In this document: positions 1 through 9,029 of the stretch, one piece after another | Numbering within the stretch: the first letter of the stretch is position 1 | How the letters are laid out: each line of letters opens with the position of its first letter | DNA from: Saccharicrinis aurantiacus | GTDB taxonomy: Bacteria > Bacteroidota > Bacteroidia > Bacteroidales > Marinilabiliaceae | Length of the DNA stretch: 64,000 nt | Direction of reading: 5' to 3' | Assembly: GCF_001660705.2 (NCBI RefSeq) | Contig: NZ_LYBV02000035.1 | Coordinates: forward strand, 1 to 64,000 | Notes under the pieces: generated by a model | What the model saw: the letters and a program-made list of their open reading frames with translations, nothing else | What the model was told of the DNA's origin: nothing | Database searches by the model: none | Program-made: the position numbers and the translations under genes

Positions 1-1201
1 GAACACGTAAGCCTGCACCAAAAGCATAAGCCCAGTTCTCTAATAATTTAACATTCGCATCGCGAGCTGATGCTGATGTTGCATTGGCGAAAACTACTCC
101 ACCAAATAAATCCGGATTTTTAGCTAAAATTGGTAATCTAAATCTATACTCGGCCTCAGCATAAAACATATCATCGCCTCTCCAACGTCCTTGCGCATAT
201 CCTCTACCAGAACGTCCCATTTGATCCCAAGCGGTAGCTGGCAAAGCCATATAGGGTAAATTACCATGTGTGGTTACGTTAGCAAATGTCCAAAAGGCAA
301 TTACATTCCGTGGTACTTCGGCATTTACTCCAATATAATCGCGGTATTCCATCCATAAAGTAGATGAGCTTTGATCACTTCCTAAAAAGTCGGCATTATA
401 TTTATACGACATGTTGGCAAAACGACCCGAATATGGATTGGCCATATTATCACGAGTATCGTACAATGCATTGGCAGACACCCCAACTATACTATAACCT
501 GTAGGATCGAACCCATGTTTCATACTATACACATAGTGATGCGAATAATGATTCGGTTCATCAGGGTTTTTAATAAGTGCATGATCTTCGATATTTGTAT
601 ATCGATCGAAATGAGCCCCAAGTCCTAGATACAAATTTGGTTTTACTTGTTTAAGCGCTGTTTGATGTACTCTATATAAATCGAAATCCATGTGCTGCTC
701 TTCGTATAAGTCTCTATCATCAAGAGGAGATATGCCGGGTTTTAAAGTATTTGCATCGGATCCGGTTCCTAATCCAAAAGTTGGCTGAGAAGATAGCATC
801 ACACGATAATCACTTTGAAATAACCACTCATTCTGAGGGGAATATACACTACCTCGAAGAGCCAGCATTAATTGATTTTTAGTAGTATAAGTAGCCATTG
901 CCAATACGTTAGACATCTTCGTGTCTGATGGATCTCCTAAAAAAATACTTCCTGAAGCAGCAGCTCCGTATACAAAACCATATGCAGGGTTAGAGGCCAA
1001 TGCTGGTATAGGTGAGAAATATAATTTCCCTACTTGAATATCGGATTTAGTGGTTAAAGAGTCTTCGAGCGCTTTTTCCTCGTCTAATTCTTTTTTAATT
1101 TCTAGTGTTATTTCTTGATTATTTTGGATAGGAGGCTGTGCACTAACAGTCCCCATAAAGCCCAGAAATAGCACGAGTGCTGTTAATTGAATACTCTTCA
1201 T
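1..1201 (-). CDS. Surface-antigen (Omp85/D15-type) outer-membrane barrel protein, 3' end outside window
   Basis: The reading frame opens with ATG at 1201-1199 and runs off the left edge, so about 400 residues are visible and the C-terminus is missing. The N-terminus (MKSIQLTALVLFLGFMGTVS, then AQPP) is a clear Sec signal peptide. The mature part is rich in alternating aromatic and polar residues with Gly/Asn turns, and contains barrel-type stretches such as YDTRDNMANPYSGRF and FYAEAEYRFRLP, typical of the C-terminal beta-barrel of the bacterial surface antigen family. No POTRA repeats are visible, so this is a barrel-only member rather than BamA itself. It resembles the protein at 5654-6817 in type. 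Family assignment is by motif; the substrate is unknown. Confidence 0.75.
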   Translation of the reverse strand, partial: MKSIQLTALVLFLGFMGTVSAQPPIQNNQEITLEIKKELDEEKALEDSLTTKSDIQVGKLYFSPIPALASNPAYGFVYGAAASGSIFLGDPSDTKMSNVLAMATYTTKNQLMLALRGSVYSPQNEWLFQSDYRVMLSSQPTFGLGTGSDANTLKPGISPLDDRDLYEEQHMDFDLYRVHQTALKQVKPNLYLGLGAHFDRYTNIEDHALIKNPDEPNHYSHHYVYSMKHGFDPTGYSIVGVSANALYDTRDNMANPYSGRFANMSYKYNADFLGSDQSSSTLWMEYRDYIGVNAEVPRNVIAFWTFANVTTHGNLPYMALPATAWDQMGRSGRGYAQGRWRGDDMFYAEAEYRFRLPILAKNPDLFGGVVFANATSASARDANVKLLENWAYAFGAGLRV

Positions 1202-1332
1202 ATCTATATGTTTTTAATGTTTCTAACTGATTAATTTACTGGCAACAGAAATGCAGCCTTGTAATTTTCTTTCGCAGACTGGATTATGTTTAAATTTTCT
1301 TACAATGGTCTGATAGTATATTAAAAGGTAAA

Positions 1333-2142
1333 CTACCTGTTACCAAAATGAAGAATATCGACTCCTAACAATAGGTATGATGTATTGGCTAATGGATTAA
1401 CGATGGCTGCCACTTTTACCGGCATCTTAAAATCTTCGTTTATTTTTAAATTTTTAGTAAATGTGAGTCCTACATCATTAAAACCAGGCTTTGCTCCATA
1501 AAAATGCGCTTTACTTGGGTTTGCTAAACTAAAAGAACCACCCATATGTGCTTTCACCTTGCTTGTGCCCCAATACCATGCATATTCGAGCGCTAAGTAT
1601 TGTGAGTAGCGTTGTTCTCCACGCCACGAAACCATTTCTCCATCTTGCTCTATTTGTTCAAGAACATTATCTCGCCCAAATATTAATGTGGATGATGTTA
1701 AATTCCAGTGTCCCTTTTTATCAAGCTGAACATTAATAATTAAGTCTAACAAGCCCCTTGTGGTTTGTTTATCAAAATTGAATATACCGCCAGGGTTGGG
1801 CACATCAGAAATCCCCTGTGTATAGTTATAGTAATACTCCAAATGAACCTTATAGCGTGGTTTATGATAACCCACAACAATATCCGTTTCGTGATAATCG
1901 CCACTGCTCGAAGCACCTGAATACATACCCAAATACCATTCGTCCATACTTACTCCACCCTGCGTGGCTATGGTTGGCGATTTGCCCGGAATTAATCCCT
2001 GAAATATATTTTGCGATTTTAAAGTTACTGTCATATCCCAATTAAATAAATTAGGATATGGGATAGTTTCTTCTGAATATTGAGCATGAGTAATGGCTGT
2101 AAAGCATAACATGCCCAATAGTATATATCTTACTTTAGTCAT
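1333..2142 (-). CDS. Putative outer-membrane porin-like protein (TorF-like)
   Basis: 269 residues with a signal peptide (MTKVRYILLGMLCFTAITHA, then QYSEE). The mature protein has alternating hydrophobic beta-strand segments. An early segment, SQNIFQGLIPGKSPTIATQG, resembles the strand pattern of the TorF-type putative porins, in which a 'fRG...P..qgg' block follows the signal. It ends in a hydrophobic strand (SYLLLGVDILHFGNR). It lies 131 bp downstream of the start of the surface-antigen gene on the same strand, so the two read in series. The outer-membrane location is inferred from composition; the transported compound is unknown. A generic hypothetical barrel is the alternative. Confidence 0.55.
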   Translation of the reverse strand: MTKVRYILLGMLCFTAITHAQYSEETIPYPNLFNWDMTVTLKSQNIFQGLIPGKSPTIATQGGVSMDEWYLGMYSGASSSGDYHETDIVVGYHKPRYKVHLEYYYNYTQGISDVPNPGGIFNFDKQTTRGLLDLIINVQLDKKGHWNLTSSTLIFGRDNVLEQIEQDGEMVSWRGEQRYSQYLALEYAWYWGTSKVKAHMGGSFSLANPSKAHFYGAKPGFNDVGLTFTKNLKINEDFKMPVKVAAIVNPLANTSYLLLGVDILHFGNR

Positions 2143-2255
2143 TTAGTACTGTTTTTTATTGGGCACAACGGTGGCTTTAGTCCATTACTGACAGTATTGC
2201 TTTTTTGCAAAAACAAGAAATAGTAAGGACTTACATACTTAGAAAATTGAGACAG

Positions 2256-2282
2256 CAAGCTCCCTACGTTGAAGGGAGCTTG
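2256..2282 (-). terminator. Candidate terminator hairpin after the Ntn hydrolase gene
   Basis: A perfect 10-bp stem (CAAGCTCCCT / AGGGAGCTTG) with a 7-nt loop lies 14 bp beyond the stop of the minus-strand hydrolase gene. The T-tract on the minus strand is weak (CAATTTTC), so termination efficiency is uncertain. Confidence 0.5.
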
Positions 2283-2296
2283 TACCTAGAAATTGA

Positions 2297-3409
2297 TTAC
2301 AGTGTACGTTCTTGAATATCCTGTTCCTTACTCTCGTCAAGGTTGAGGTGGATAAGATTATTTCCTAGTTTTGAGAAATAAATCTTTTTTAAATCGAATT
2401 GACGAACTCTCCTATTGTGCATGGTATGGTAGTTTAAGGTCATATCGCTAATATTCCAAGCCGATGTCCATATGGTTGAAGCGCGCATTAAACCAAGTCT
2501 AACTTCTCCGCTAGCGCCTTCTGCACCATCAGGACCTAAGGGTAAGTTAAAATTATCTAGAATTCTAAAAAGCTCATAAACTGCTTCGTTTGAATTAGCC
2601 ACTGAACGTGCAGTCTGGCTCCAGGCAACAGCCCTAATAAAGCGTGATGGAGGAGTGTTATCTCCCGGTAATCCAAACATACCAGACCCTGCCCCCAGTG
2701 GTTTAAATATCTCACCGTCCAACTCTATCTGAGTATGCGCTTGGTTAGATAAACCTACGTAGTTATTAACATTGGTAACATGCCAATCGTAATTAGGCGC
2801 ATTGGTAATTACCCCTAAAGGTGCATCGTGAATGACTAGTTCACCTTTTGTATATTCTATCACAATAGATTCACCATTCTTATCTGTTACCATCCAATGT
2901 GAACCCACAACTATACCTATTGACTCATCAATAACACCAGCGACGTTTACTTTTGGCATTCCTTCTTTTACCTCATTAACATTAGCAAATGTGCTCAATA
3001 TATAATTGGTTACTTCTTGAGCTGAGATAGTATTATTTGCTTCTGTTGGATTATAATCGGGATAAACACAAAAGCCTGGAAAGTAAAACATGCCAATTGT
3101 TAAACCAGCTTCATTCATTCCATCAGCATATAAGTCTTTTTTTAGCATATCAAGACCAACAAAGCCGTATTTTGCAGAGTAGCTCTTACCGTTTTGACCC
3201 TCTGGCGTTAATCCATTAAACGTATATCCCTCGGGTACAATTGTAATTCTAGTATTCAAATCAAATGCGCCCCATTCCATGGTTCTGCCAAAAATAACAC
3301 CTCCATCTTTAGAGTTTAATCTAACCCCTGTACAAGCATCGGTTTTAACAGGCACTATAAGAAGAAACGCCATAACCAATATTGTAATCATTTTTTTAAA
3401 CCTATTCAT
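2297..3409 (-). CDS. Linear amide C-N hydrolase (choloylglycine hydrolase / penicillin V acylase family, Ntn fold)
   Basis: 370 residues. A signal peptide (residues 1-25) ends directly before Cys26 in the context TDA-CTGVR, the usual arrangement in exported C59-family Ntn hydrolases, where processing exposes the nucleophile Cys. GRTMEWGAFD carries the conserved Arg region and NAPNYDWH the conserved Asn/Asp region. The family hydrolyses conjugated bile salts, penicillin V or N-acyl homoserine lactones; the sequence alone does not decide which. The length fits the periplasmic Gram-negative branch. The gene is divergent from a broken AraC-type regulator at 3614, and the shared 204-bp gap carries phased TGTCAA repeats that could once have been its control region. 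Confidence 0.85.
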   Translation of the reverse strand: MNRFKKMITILVMAFLLIVPVKTDACTGVRLNSKDGGVIFGRTMEWGAFDLNTRITIVPEGYTFNGLTPEGQNGKSYSAKYGFVGLDMLKKDLYADGMNEAGLTIGMFYFPGFCVYPDYNPTEANNTISAQEVTNYILSTFANVNEVKEGMPKVNVAGVIDESIGIVVGSHWMVTDKNGESIVIEYTKGELVIHDAPLGVITNAPNYDWHVTNVNNYVGLSNQAHTQIELDGEIFKPLGAGSGMFGLPGDNTPPSRFIRAVAWSQTARSVANSNEAVYELFRILDNFNLPLGPDGAEGASGEVRLGLMRASTIWTSAWNISDMTLNYHTMHNRRVRQFDLKKIYFSKLGNNLIHLNLDESKEQDIQERTL

Positions 3410-3481
3410 AACTATATTCTTTAGTTGTTAATTTACAGAAGCAAAGTTATCTGATGGCATACTATCGTTATGGCCTCTTCC

Positions 3482-3540
3482 TGTCAAGCATAGGCCCAAT
3501 CTTGTCAACCCTATTATTGTAAATATTTGTACATTGTCAA
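3482..3540. promoter_or_regulatory. Three phased TGTCAA direct repeats between the hydrolase and AraC-type genes
   Basis: TGTCAA occurs at 3482-3487, 3503-3508 and 3535-3540, all in the same orientation. The start-to-start distances are 21 and 32 bp, close to two and three helical turns, so the copies would face the same side of the DNA. Direct repeats about 21 bp apart are typical AraC-family operators. They sit in the divergent gap between the Ntn hydrolase and the regulator pseudogene. That they form an operator is inference. Confidence 0.4.
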
Positions 3541-3613
3541 TAAATAGGATTATTCTAATCCTCAGGTAACACAAAACCGGCATTGCAAGGTGTTTCTACG
3601 AAATAATTAATGA

Positions 3614-4590
3614 ATGGAAAACAAAACAGTATATTTAGACGAGAGTAGCAATAACAACTACATTGAGGCATTGGAGCAGACCTTCAATAAAAAGAGAAAC
3701 GGTGATAGTATTGAGGTTAAAGAAGGAAAAAATTATATACGCATAAGCAACTTTCCTTATTTTGGCGACTTTGAGATGATGGTTATTAGCATAAATCTAA
3801 AAGATGAATGGTCTATAGAGCGAATTGCTACTGAACTTCCGGCTAAATATCACTTTTCGCTAATTGCTGAAGGTAACGTTAAGCAAAGTTTTAATAATAA
3901 AATGCATGTGGCTGAAGCTGGCTCTAGAAAGGTATTTTTGTACACAATGGACAGTTTAAATTAAAATCATACTTCCCGAAGGATATAGAATATAAGGCGG
4001 TAGTTTTTAAAATATCGAAACAAACAATATCAGAACATATTCCGGAAGCATTAGATATTATGGAATCGATGTTTGAAAACGACGAACCTAAAGGCTTTCA
4101 TACACCTACGCCTAATGCTATTCAAAGAATTATTGATGATTTGTATAAATATAAAGATGAAGCTTTGATTCCGAAACTCATGGTCAGCTCTAAAGGTTTG
4201 GAGTTATTCTCTCTACTCATTAATTCACTTAAAAAACTACTGGAAGCACATGAGCTTAATGGGTTACATATTGATGACTATAACAGGGTACTCCGAATTA
4301 AAGATGAATTAATAAATAAAGTGGAGCATAAAATTAATATTGAGGATTTGGCCAAACAGTTTGCCATAAGTTCATCAAAACTGCATCGCGATTTTAAAGC
4401 CTTATACGATTGCAGCATATATAGCTTTTTTACGCAAGCTAAAATGGATGAAGCTCATCGAAGGTTACAAAGTGGCAATTTTTCTGTTACTGAGGTTGGC
4501 TAGGATTTAGGCTACAACAGTATATCTAAATTTTCTCGTATGTTTAAAAAGCTGAAAGGAATAAGTCCTAGAGATGTTATACCGGTTTAG
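3614..4590 (+). pseudogene. AraC-family transcriptional regulator, broken by a frameshift and an in-frame TAG
   Basis: Two in-order fragments (3614-3964 in one frame, then an open frame through 4503) and a third in-frame stretch after TAG 4501-4503 rebuild one regulator of roughly 325 residues. The first fragment ends early at 3964. If the CACA at 3943-3946 is read as one copy of the dinucleotide, translation continues as FLYNGQFKLKSYFPKDIEYK and on into the second fragment. The C-terminal double helix-turn-helix is unmistakable: EDLAKQFAISSSKLHRDFKA, then VTEVG, the TAG, then DLGYNSISKFSRMFKK up to a normal stop at 4588-4590. The TAG sits inside the second HTH. Both lesions could be real decay or sequencing error. 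A truncated product without the second HTH is unlikely to bind DNA normally. Confidence 0.85.
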
Positions 4591-4603
4591 TTTTAATAAC
4601 TTA

Positions 4604-4637
4604 AAAAAGCAAGACTCGTTTCGGAATCTTGCTTTTT
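4604..4637. terminator. Bidirectional terminator between AraC pseudogene and pseudouridine synthase
   Basis: A perfect 11-bp stem AAAAAGCAAGA / TCTTGCTTTTT with a 12-nt loop gives a T-tract on both strands. It lies 13 bp after the regulator's original stop and 41 bp before the end of the convergent gene, so it can serve both. Confidence 0.85.
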
Positions 4638-4678
4638 CTTTTATGTTGTTTGAAAGTTTTAAATTGGAATACCTACAC

Positions 4679-5479
4679 TTATTGGTGTCCTTTAGCAAGT
4701 TTGTTTTTTGCTTTCTGTTTTTTCGAGATCTTCTTTTCTCCAGCATCCTTTTTTAACTTCTTAGTTGGTATTTTTACCAAAGCCTTAAAAAAGTCCGGTA
4801 TATCAGTTTCAAAAGTCATTTTCTTTTTGCTGAATGGGTGTTTTATTGTAAGAGAGTAGGAGTGTAGTGCTAACCTTTTAGCTCCTTTATCATATTCTCC
4901 ATACATATTATCCCCTAATACAGGTCTATCATTTTCAGATAGGTGAACTAGTATTTGGTGTTTATAATCAGTATGTAATTCTAACTCAAGTAAGCTATAT
5001 CTTTTGTTTGCCTGTAGTGTTTTATAGGTTGTCTTAGATGGCTTTCCACTATCCTTGTCCTCTACAGAATAAACTCGTATCCCTTTATTAACCTGCAAAA
5101 AGGAAGTGATTGATCCGTTCTTCTCAGGCATTGTACCTGTAATTACGGCAAGATATTTTTTATTAAATGTGTTCCATTCTGTTTGTAAATACTTTTTAGC
5201 CTTCTCGCTTTTTGCAAATATTACAATACCCGAAGTTTCTTTATCAATGGGATTGACAATAAAAACTTTACTCTTAGAGCGACTATTGCCTTTTTGAACG
5301 TAGTTGTTCAGTAATGAATGTGCTGTTTTTAGATTTCCTTTACCTGTTCCAACAGTTAAAAGGCCATTTATTTTATCTACAACAATAATATCTCTATCCT
5401 CATGCAGTATAGTTAAACCATATGGCTGGTGTTTAGGTTTTGCTTTGGTTTTCTTATCTATAGTTTTCTTTTCGCTCAC
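4679..5479 (-). CDS. RluA-family pseudouridine synthase with degenerate motifs
   Basis: 266 residues. The overall fold signature of RluA/RluD-type rRNA or tRNA pseudouridine synthases is clear: HEDRDIIVVDKINGLLTV, then DKETSGIVIFAK, then RPVLGDNMYG and RLALHSYSL. The catalytic Asp is kept (Asp79), but the usual HRLD box reads NPID (76-79), and the usual GRxxQIR box reads DYKHQIL (171-177), losing two arginines normally conserved. Both ends carry Lys-rich tails (residues 4-17 and about 240-264) suited to RNA binding. There is no S4 domain. It is probably expressed alone from its own promoter; the 5' neighbour on the same strand begins 1.3 kb away. The activity is therefore uncertain although the family is not. 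Confidence 0.8.
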   Translation of the reverse strand: MSEKKTIDKKTKAKPKHQPYGLTILHEDRDIIVVDKINGLLTVGTGKGNLKTAHSLLNNYVQKGNSRSKSKVFIVNPIDKETSGIVIFAKSEKAKKYLQTEWNTFNKKYLAVITGTMPEKNGSITSFLQVNKGIRVYSVEDKDSGKPSKTTYKTLQANKRYSLLELELHTDYKHQILVHLSENDRPVLGDNMYGEYDKGAKRLALHSYSLTIKHPFSKKKMTFETDIPDFFKALVKIPTKKLKKDAGEKKISKKQKAKNKLAKGHQ

Positions 5480-5653
5480 AATAATTTGTTTCCGTTATTC
5501 TAATAAACCACGAAAGTAGTTATTTTTTATTGGTTTAGATTGGTGATTATAGATTAGGTGCAGGCATTATATCAAAGTAATAAATCCGGAAAAGCTAATA
5601 TTCTTTTCAAGAATGAACAGGCATACCTGAAGAGAATATAAATGGAATTTAGA

Positions 5654-6817
5654 TTAAAAAGAACTCCCAAAAACAATATAAAAGGCAAAATCTTCACCAT
5701 TTCCCCATGCAAAATCAGTACCCATATGAACACCTAACATACGAGCGATTTCATACCTAAACCCAGTTCCTATGGTATAGGCCCAATCAATTTCTTCAAA
5801 AGTATCAAATGATTGAAAAGCCTTACCAGCTCCTGTAAAGCCAACTAGCGACCATCGTTTATATACATTATATCTCCATTCCGTTTCAGCCACCATAACA
5901 TTATCGCTTTGATATCGCATAGCAGGTATTCCGCGCATTTGTATAAAAGGATAGGCATAAAAGGGTGCATCACCAACTAAATAACTTCCCGTAAATTTCC
6001 ATGTTGAATAGGTTTTATCACCAAAAGGAACAAAGCCTTTAATGTCAGTATCGATAACTCCATAATCTTCATCGGCACCAAGCCATTTAGCTGAATAATT
6101 GTAAGCAAGTATGGCATCAATTCCTTTTGTTGGAGTAAACACATTATCTCTGCTATCGTACTCAATCATTGGTTTTAATGTACTAATAACTGACTTTTTT
6201 TCTAATCGTTTAATAATTTCATTCACCAATGGTTTTCCAGGGATGGTATCTATTCTCATTTGGTTATTGAAATATAAATAAGAAGCTCCTATGTAAAACT
6301 TGCTGGTTGATAATCTATATTGTACGCTTTGATAAATAAGCCAGGCGTCCATATTTAAATTAATAGGATTCTTACTAAGAATAGGGTTGTTGTTTCCGTA
6401 ATAGTTAATCCAAACATCGGGTTTAAAAACTGCAGTAATTGTGCGAACTCTATTCTCGCCAAAAATATGGGAATGAAAAGCACCTGCACCCCAAGTTTTA
6501 TTCTCGGTTCCAAACCCAGCTATACCCGATACATTAGGTGGAACATAAGTTTTGTATTCCTTTTTACGCGTATGAAAATAGAGTAATGCACCACCACCGC
6601 CATAGCCTACAGCCGGTTCTGTAATTATCATAGGGACTGGAAGGAGACCTCGGTGCTCTAATAAAAAGGAGCTTAAATCGAATGAATTATCAACAGGATC
6701 TCGCATTGATATCTTTCCCTTTTTTTTCGAAGGAGATGTAATGCTATCATTCTGAGCTTGGATACCTGAAGTTATTAATATAATTATCAGGAGTGAAAGT
6801 GTTTTTATTTTATTCAT
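5654..6817 (-). CDS. Barrel-only surface-antigen (Omp85-like) outer-membrane protein
   Basis: 387 residues. It has a signal peptide (1-21, ending GIQA-QNDS), a short basic/polar linker, then a barrel beginning LPVPMIITEPAVGYGGGGAL, the conserved glycine-rich opening of the surface-antigen barrel. SRDNVFTPTKGI matches the family's 'sRDn...P..G' block, and the protein closes with an aromatic terminal residue (FYIVFGSSF), the usual beta-signal for BAM insertion. No POTRA domains. It is of the same type as the truncated gene at the left edge. The 387 residues fit a 16-strand barrel. The cargo or function is not evident. Confidence 0.8.
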   Translation of the reverse strand: MNKIKTLSLLIIILITSGIQAQNDSITSPSKKKGKISMRDPVDNSFDLSSFLLEHRGLLPVPMIITEPAVGYGGGGALLYFHTRKKEYKTYVPPNVSGIAGFGTENKTWGAGAFHSHIFGENRVRTITAVFKPDVWINYYGNNNPILSKNPINLNMDAWLIYQSVQYRLSTSKFYIGASYLYFNNQMRIDTIPGKPLVNEIIKRLEKKSVISTLKPMIEYDSRDNVFTPTKGIDAILAYNYSAKWLGADEDYGVIDTDIKGFVPFGDKTYSTWKFTGSYLVGDAPFYAYPFIQMRGIPAMRYQSDNVMVAETEWRYNVYKRWSLVGFTGAGKAFQSFDTFEEIDWAYTIGTGFRYEIARMLGVHMGTDFAWGNGEDFAFYIVFGSSF

Positions 6818-6871
6818 TTTGAGAGTTCTAAGAAGTGTATGAGTATGGTAAATATCGTTTTAAAGCATCAA

Positions 6872-7945
6872 TTATTCATAAATTAGCTCTACATCATCTA
6901 TTATTAAGGTACTACCAATGGCTCCAGCAAAGTTAGCTCCATCGTAACTTGATGATGCTACAAAGGTTATGTGAGTAGGTAAAATATAATCTAAAGCATC
7001 CTCTGGTACATATTCACCGTCTGTAGGTTTCATGTAGTTTGGTGCATCGCTAGGAAGCTCTCCGTATGTAAACTCTATTAATTTTTCAGTTAACTCATTT
7101 TGTATTTCACCATTTCTAAACCATATGGTAGCCAAACGTCGCGCTTTATCTGTTCTAACCTCTAATAAGGCATAGATATCTAACATATCACCCTCAGGGA
7201 GTATATTGCCATTTTTATCTTTGTTTTCAGGGCCTGGAGTATATTTATATTTAAATTTTAAGCTTTTAGGGCGACTAGCAAATGGAGATCCAAAATCAAT
7301 AGCGGCTTCTGGGTTAGAAGGGTCAATGGCATTCTTATCAAATTTACCTATAAATATAGAGCCTGCTGAAATGGGGGTTCCAAAAGCTCCGGCTAAACTA
7401 CCATTATCAAGCGTTTCCATTTTAGCGGCATAATTTTCATCTTCAATTTCAAAGGGTGTAGTTGCAGTTAAACCTAATATTTGTGTGCCCGGATTACCCG
7501 TTCCCCAAATCGTTGTTTCTGCAGATTCGCCAGGTTCGTAATAGCCTTCTGTAGTTTGATACCAGATATTGAAATCTCCATTTGGCAGAGGAGGATTTTC
7601 TGAGGCGATAAACGGAATAATTTGCCAGTTATAAATAGTTCCATCCTCAGCGGTTATATTGATGTCTACATTATTGGAAAGGTTAATAACATCACCAATA
7701 TTAATATCTGATTTCGCAAATGAAGATAGTTTTAGCGTTTTTACTTCCAAAGCTGTAGTTTCAACCCCAGGTGGAATTTCGATAGTAGCAGTAAGGCTAT
7801 CTGAATTTATTACAGCCAGACTGGCTTGATTGCTAATTTCTATCACTTTAATGTTACCATATTTCGATAATCCGAAATGATCTTCTTTAATGCAAGCTGA
7901 TATAACAAGCATTAATACGAGTGTAATTATATATAGCTTATTCAT
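6872..7945 (-). CDS. PCMD-domain lipoprotein
   Basis: 357 residues with a lipoprotein signal (LVLMLVISAC, Cys17). Residues about 28-115 form a Bacteroidota-type bacterial Ig-like region (ending GTIYNWQIIPF). From about 120 the PCMD (putative carbohydrate metabolism) domain follows: LPNGDFNIWYQTTEGYYEPG, TIWGTGNPGTQI and a terminal LIIDDVELIYE, which is the jelly-roll-like end of this family. PCMD proteins are surface or periplasmic lipoproteins of unproven function, often next to barrel proteins, as here: the barrel gene at 7963-8724 is 17 bp upstream, so the two probably form an operon. Confidence 0.8.
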   Translation of the reverse strand: MNKLYIITLVLMLVISACIKEDHFGLSKYGNIKVIEISNQASLAVINSDSLTATIEIPPGVETTALEVKTLKLSSFAKSDINIGDVINLSNNVDINITAEDGTIYNWQIIPFIASENPPLPNGDFNIWYQTTEGYYEPGESAETTIWGTGNPGTQILGLTATTPFEIEDENYAAKMETLDNGSLAGAFGTPISAGSIFIGKFDKNAIDPSNPEAAIDFGSPFASRPKSLKFKYKYTPGPENKDKNGNILPEGDMLDIYALLEVRTDKARRLATIWFRNGEIQNELTEKLIEFTYGELPSDAPNYMKPTDGEYVPEDALDYILPTHITFVASSSYDGANFAGAIGSTLIIDDVELIYE

Positions 7946-7962
7946 GTTAATGCAATTTTGGA

Positions 7963-8724
7963 TTAAAAATAATAGGCCAAGCCTAGGTCGAGGGTTAATA
8001 TGTCAATATTGAAGTTAACATTATGGCGAACATCTTTTGATTTTTCATGTCCATCAATTGTTGTGTCAGTAATTTCTACATTATAACCCAATACATTTAG
8101 TTGTATTTCAAATGCGAAATTTTCCATGGCAAAGAAGGTAATACCCGGACTAAGTCCGATACCAATGTTATGAGTTGTTGAAAATGTTGTAGTTATTTCG
8201 TCTACATTGGCAATGTCTCTATTATTCGTATTCTCAATACCGTAACCCAATCCAATAACTGTAAAAAAGCTCAGGCGTTCATTCTTTGTTAAAGGTACTG
8301 ATGATCTTACATTAGGTTGTATGCTGTATCCGCGGGTAATTGAGTTGGTTTGCAATGTGTCAGGATCTCTGAATACAATGCCATTAAACTCATTTTCGTA
8401 CATCTCAAAATTAAGACCAATCATACCATAGTTTCCGGTATAATAACCTCCTTTAAATTTTATGCTGTAATTCACATCATTTCCATCTATTATGTTTTGA
8501 AATAATCCCTTTGTATTTAGACTTTGCTGATCACTAAAATCAAATCCCATACCTACATACCAGCTGCCCTTTTTAAAAGGGGTAAAGTCGTTATTGTAGT
8601 AACTTGATAATAATTCGTATGGAGAGTAATCACTACTTTTTCTATCGTTCTGACTATAAATAATGGAGCAATTAAATACCAGAAATAGGATGATGGAAAT
8701 ACTTTTAGTTTTTCTGAGTTTCAT
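7963..8724 (-). CDS. Outer-membrane beta-barrel domain protein
   Basis: 253 residues. It has a signal peptide (to about residue 24, NCSIIYSQ-ND), then alternating strands such as WYVGMGFDFSDQQ, YSIKFKGGYYTGNYGMIGL, FFTVIGLGYG and FAFEIQLNVLGYNVEI, ending in ILTLDLGLAYYF with a terminal Phe. This is the small OmpA-like or 'outer membrane beta-barrel' family, without a peptidoglycan-binding domain. It is first in a probable two-gene unit with the PCMD lipoprotein (17-bp gap), suggesting that the lipoprotein and the barrel work together at the outer membrane. The function is unknown. Confidence 0.75.
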   Translation of the reverse strand: MKLRKTKSISIILFLVFNCSIIYSQNDRKSSDYSPYELLSSYYNNDFTPFKKGSWYVGMGFDFSDQQSLNTKGLFQNIIDGNDVNYSIKFKGGYYTGNYGMIGLNFEMYENEFNGIVFRDPDTLQTNSITRGYSIQPNVRSSVPLTKNERLSFFTVIGLGYGIENTNNRDIANVDEITTTFSTTHNIGIGLSPGITFFAMENFAFEIQLNVLGYNVEITDTTIDGHEKSKDVRHNVNFNIDILTLDLGLAYYF

Positions 8725-9029
8725 TTTATTAGGATTTTTATAGAGTTGGGATTTTAATAAGTCTATATCTTTTTATTATGGATGTTTAGGTATACAAGTG
8801 TAATCTAACTATGGGTTATGAACATAACAAAAAGTTCAATAACTTGTTCTTAAGTTAAACTATTCTTTCTTAATCTTCAATAGTAATTTTAAAGCAGTGT
8901 ATTATACTTTAAAAAGGTTGATTTGCAATTAGGCTTAGTATTCTTTTACTCCTGCTGCAAAAGAATTAATTGGTATTAAACATTAGCACTAATTATAAGT
9001 TTTGTTTAAGTACTAATACAATTATAAAA
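8725..9029. other. Divergent intergenic region
   Basis: An AT-rich 305-bp gap between the barrel gene (minus) and the dehydrogenase gene (plus). It must hold both promoters. I see no convincing repeat or hairpin, and no consensus TAnnTTTG box; a near match, TAAGTTTTG, lies around 8996-9004 upstream of the plus-strand gene. Confidence 0.4.

Noticed and set aside
4507-4746. Minus-strand frame overlapping the AraC pseudogene and the terminator
   Set aside because: It is an antisense frame across a terminator and two better-supported genes; Lys/Arg/Ser-rich nonsense composition.
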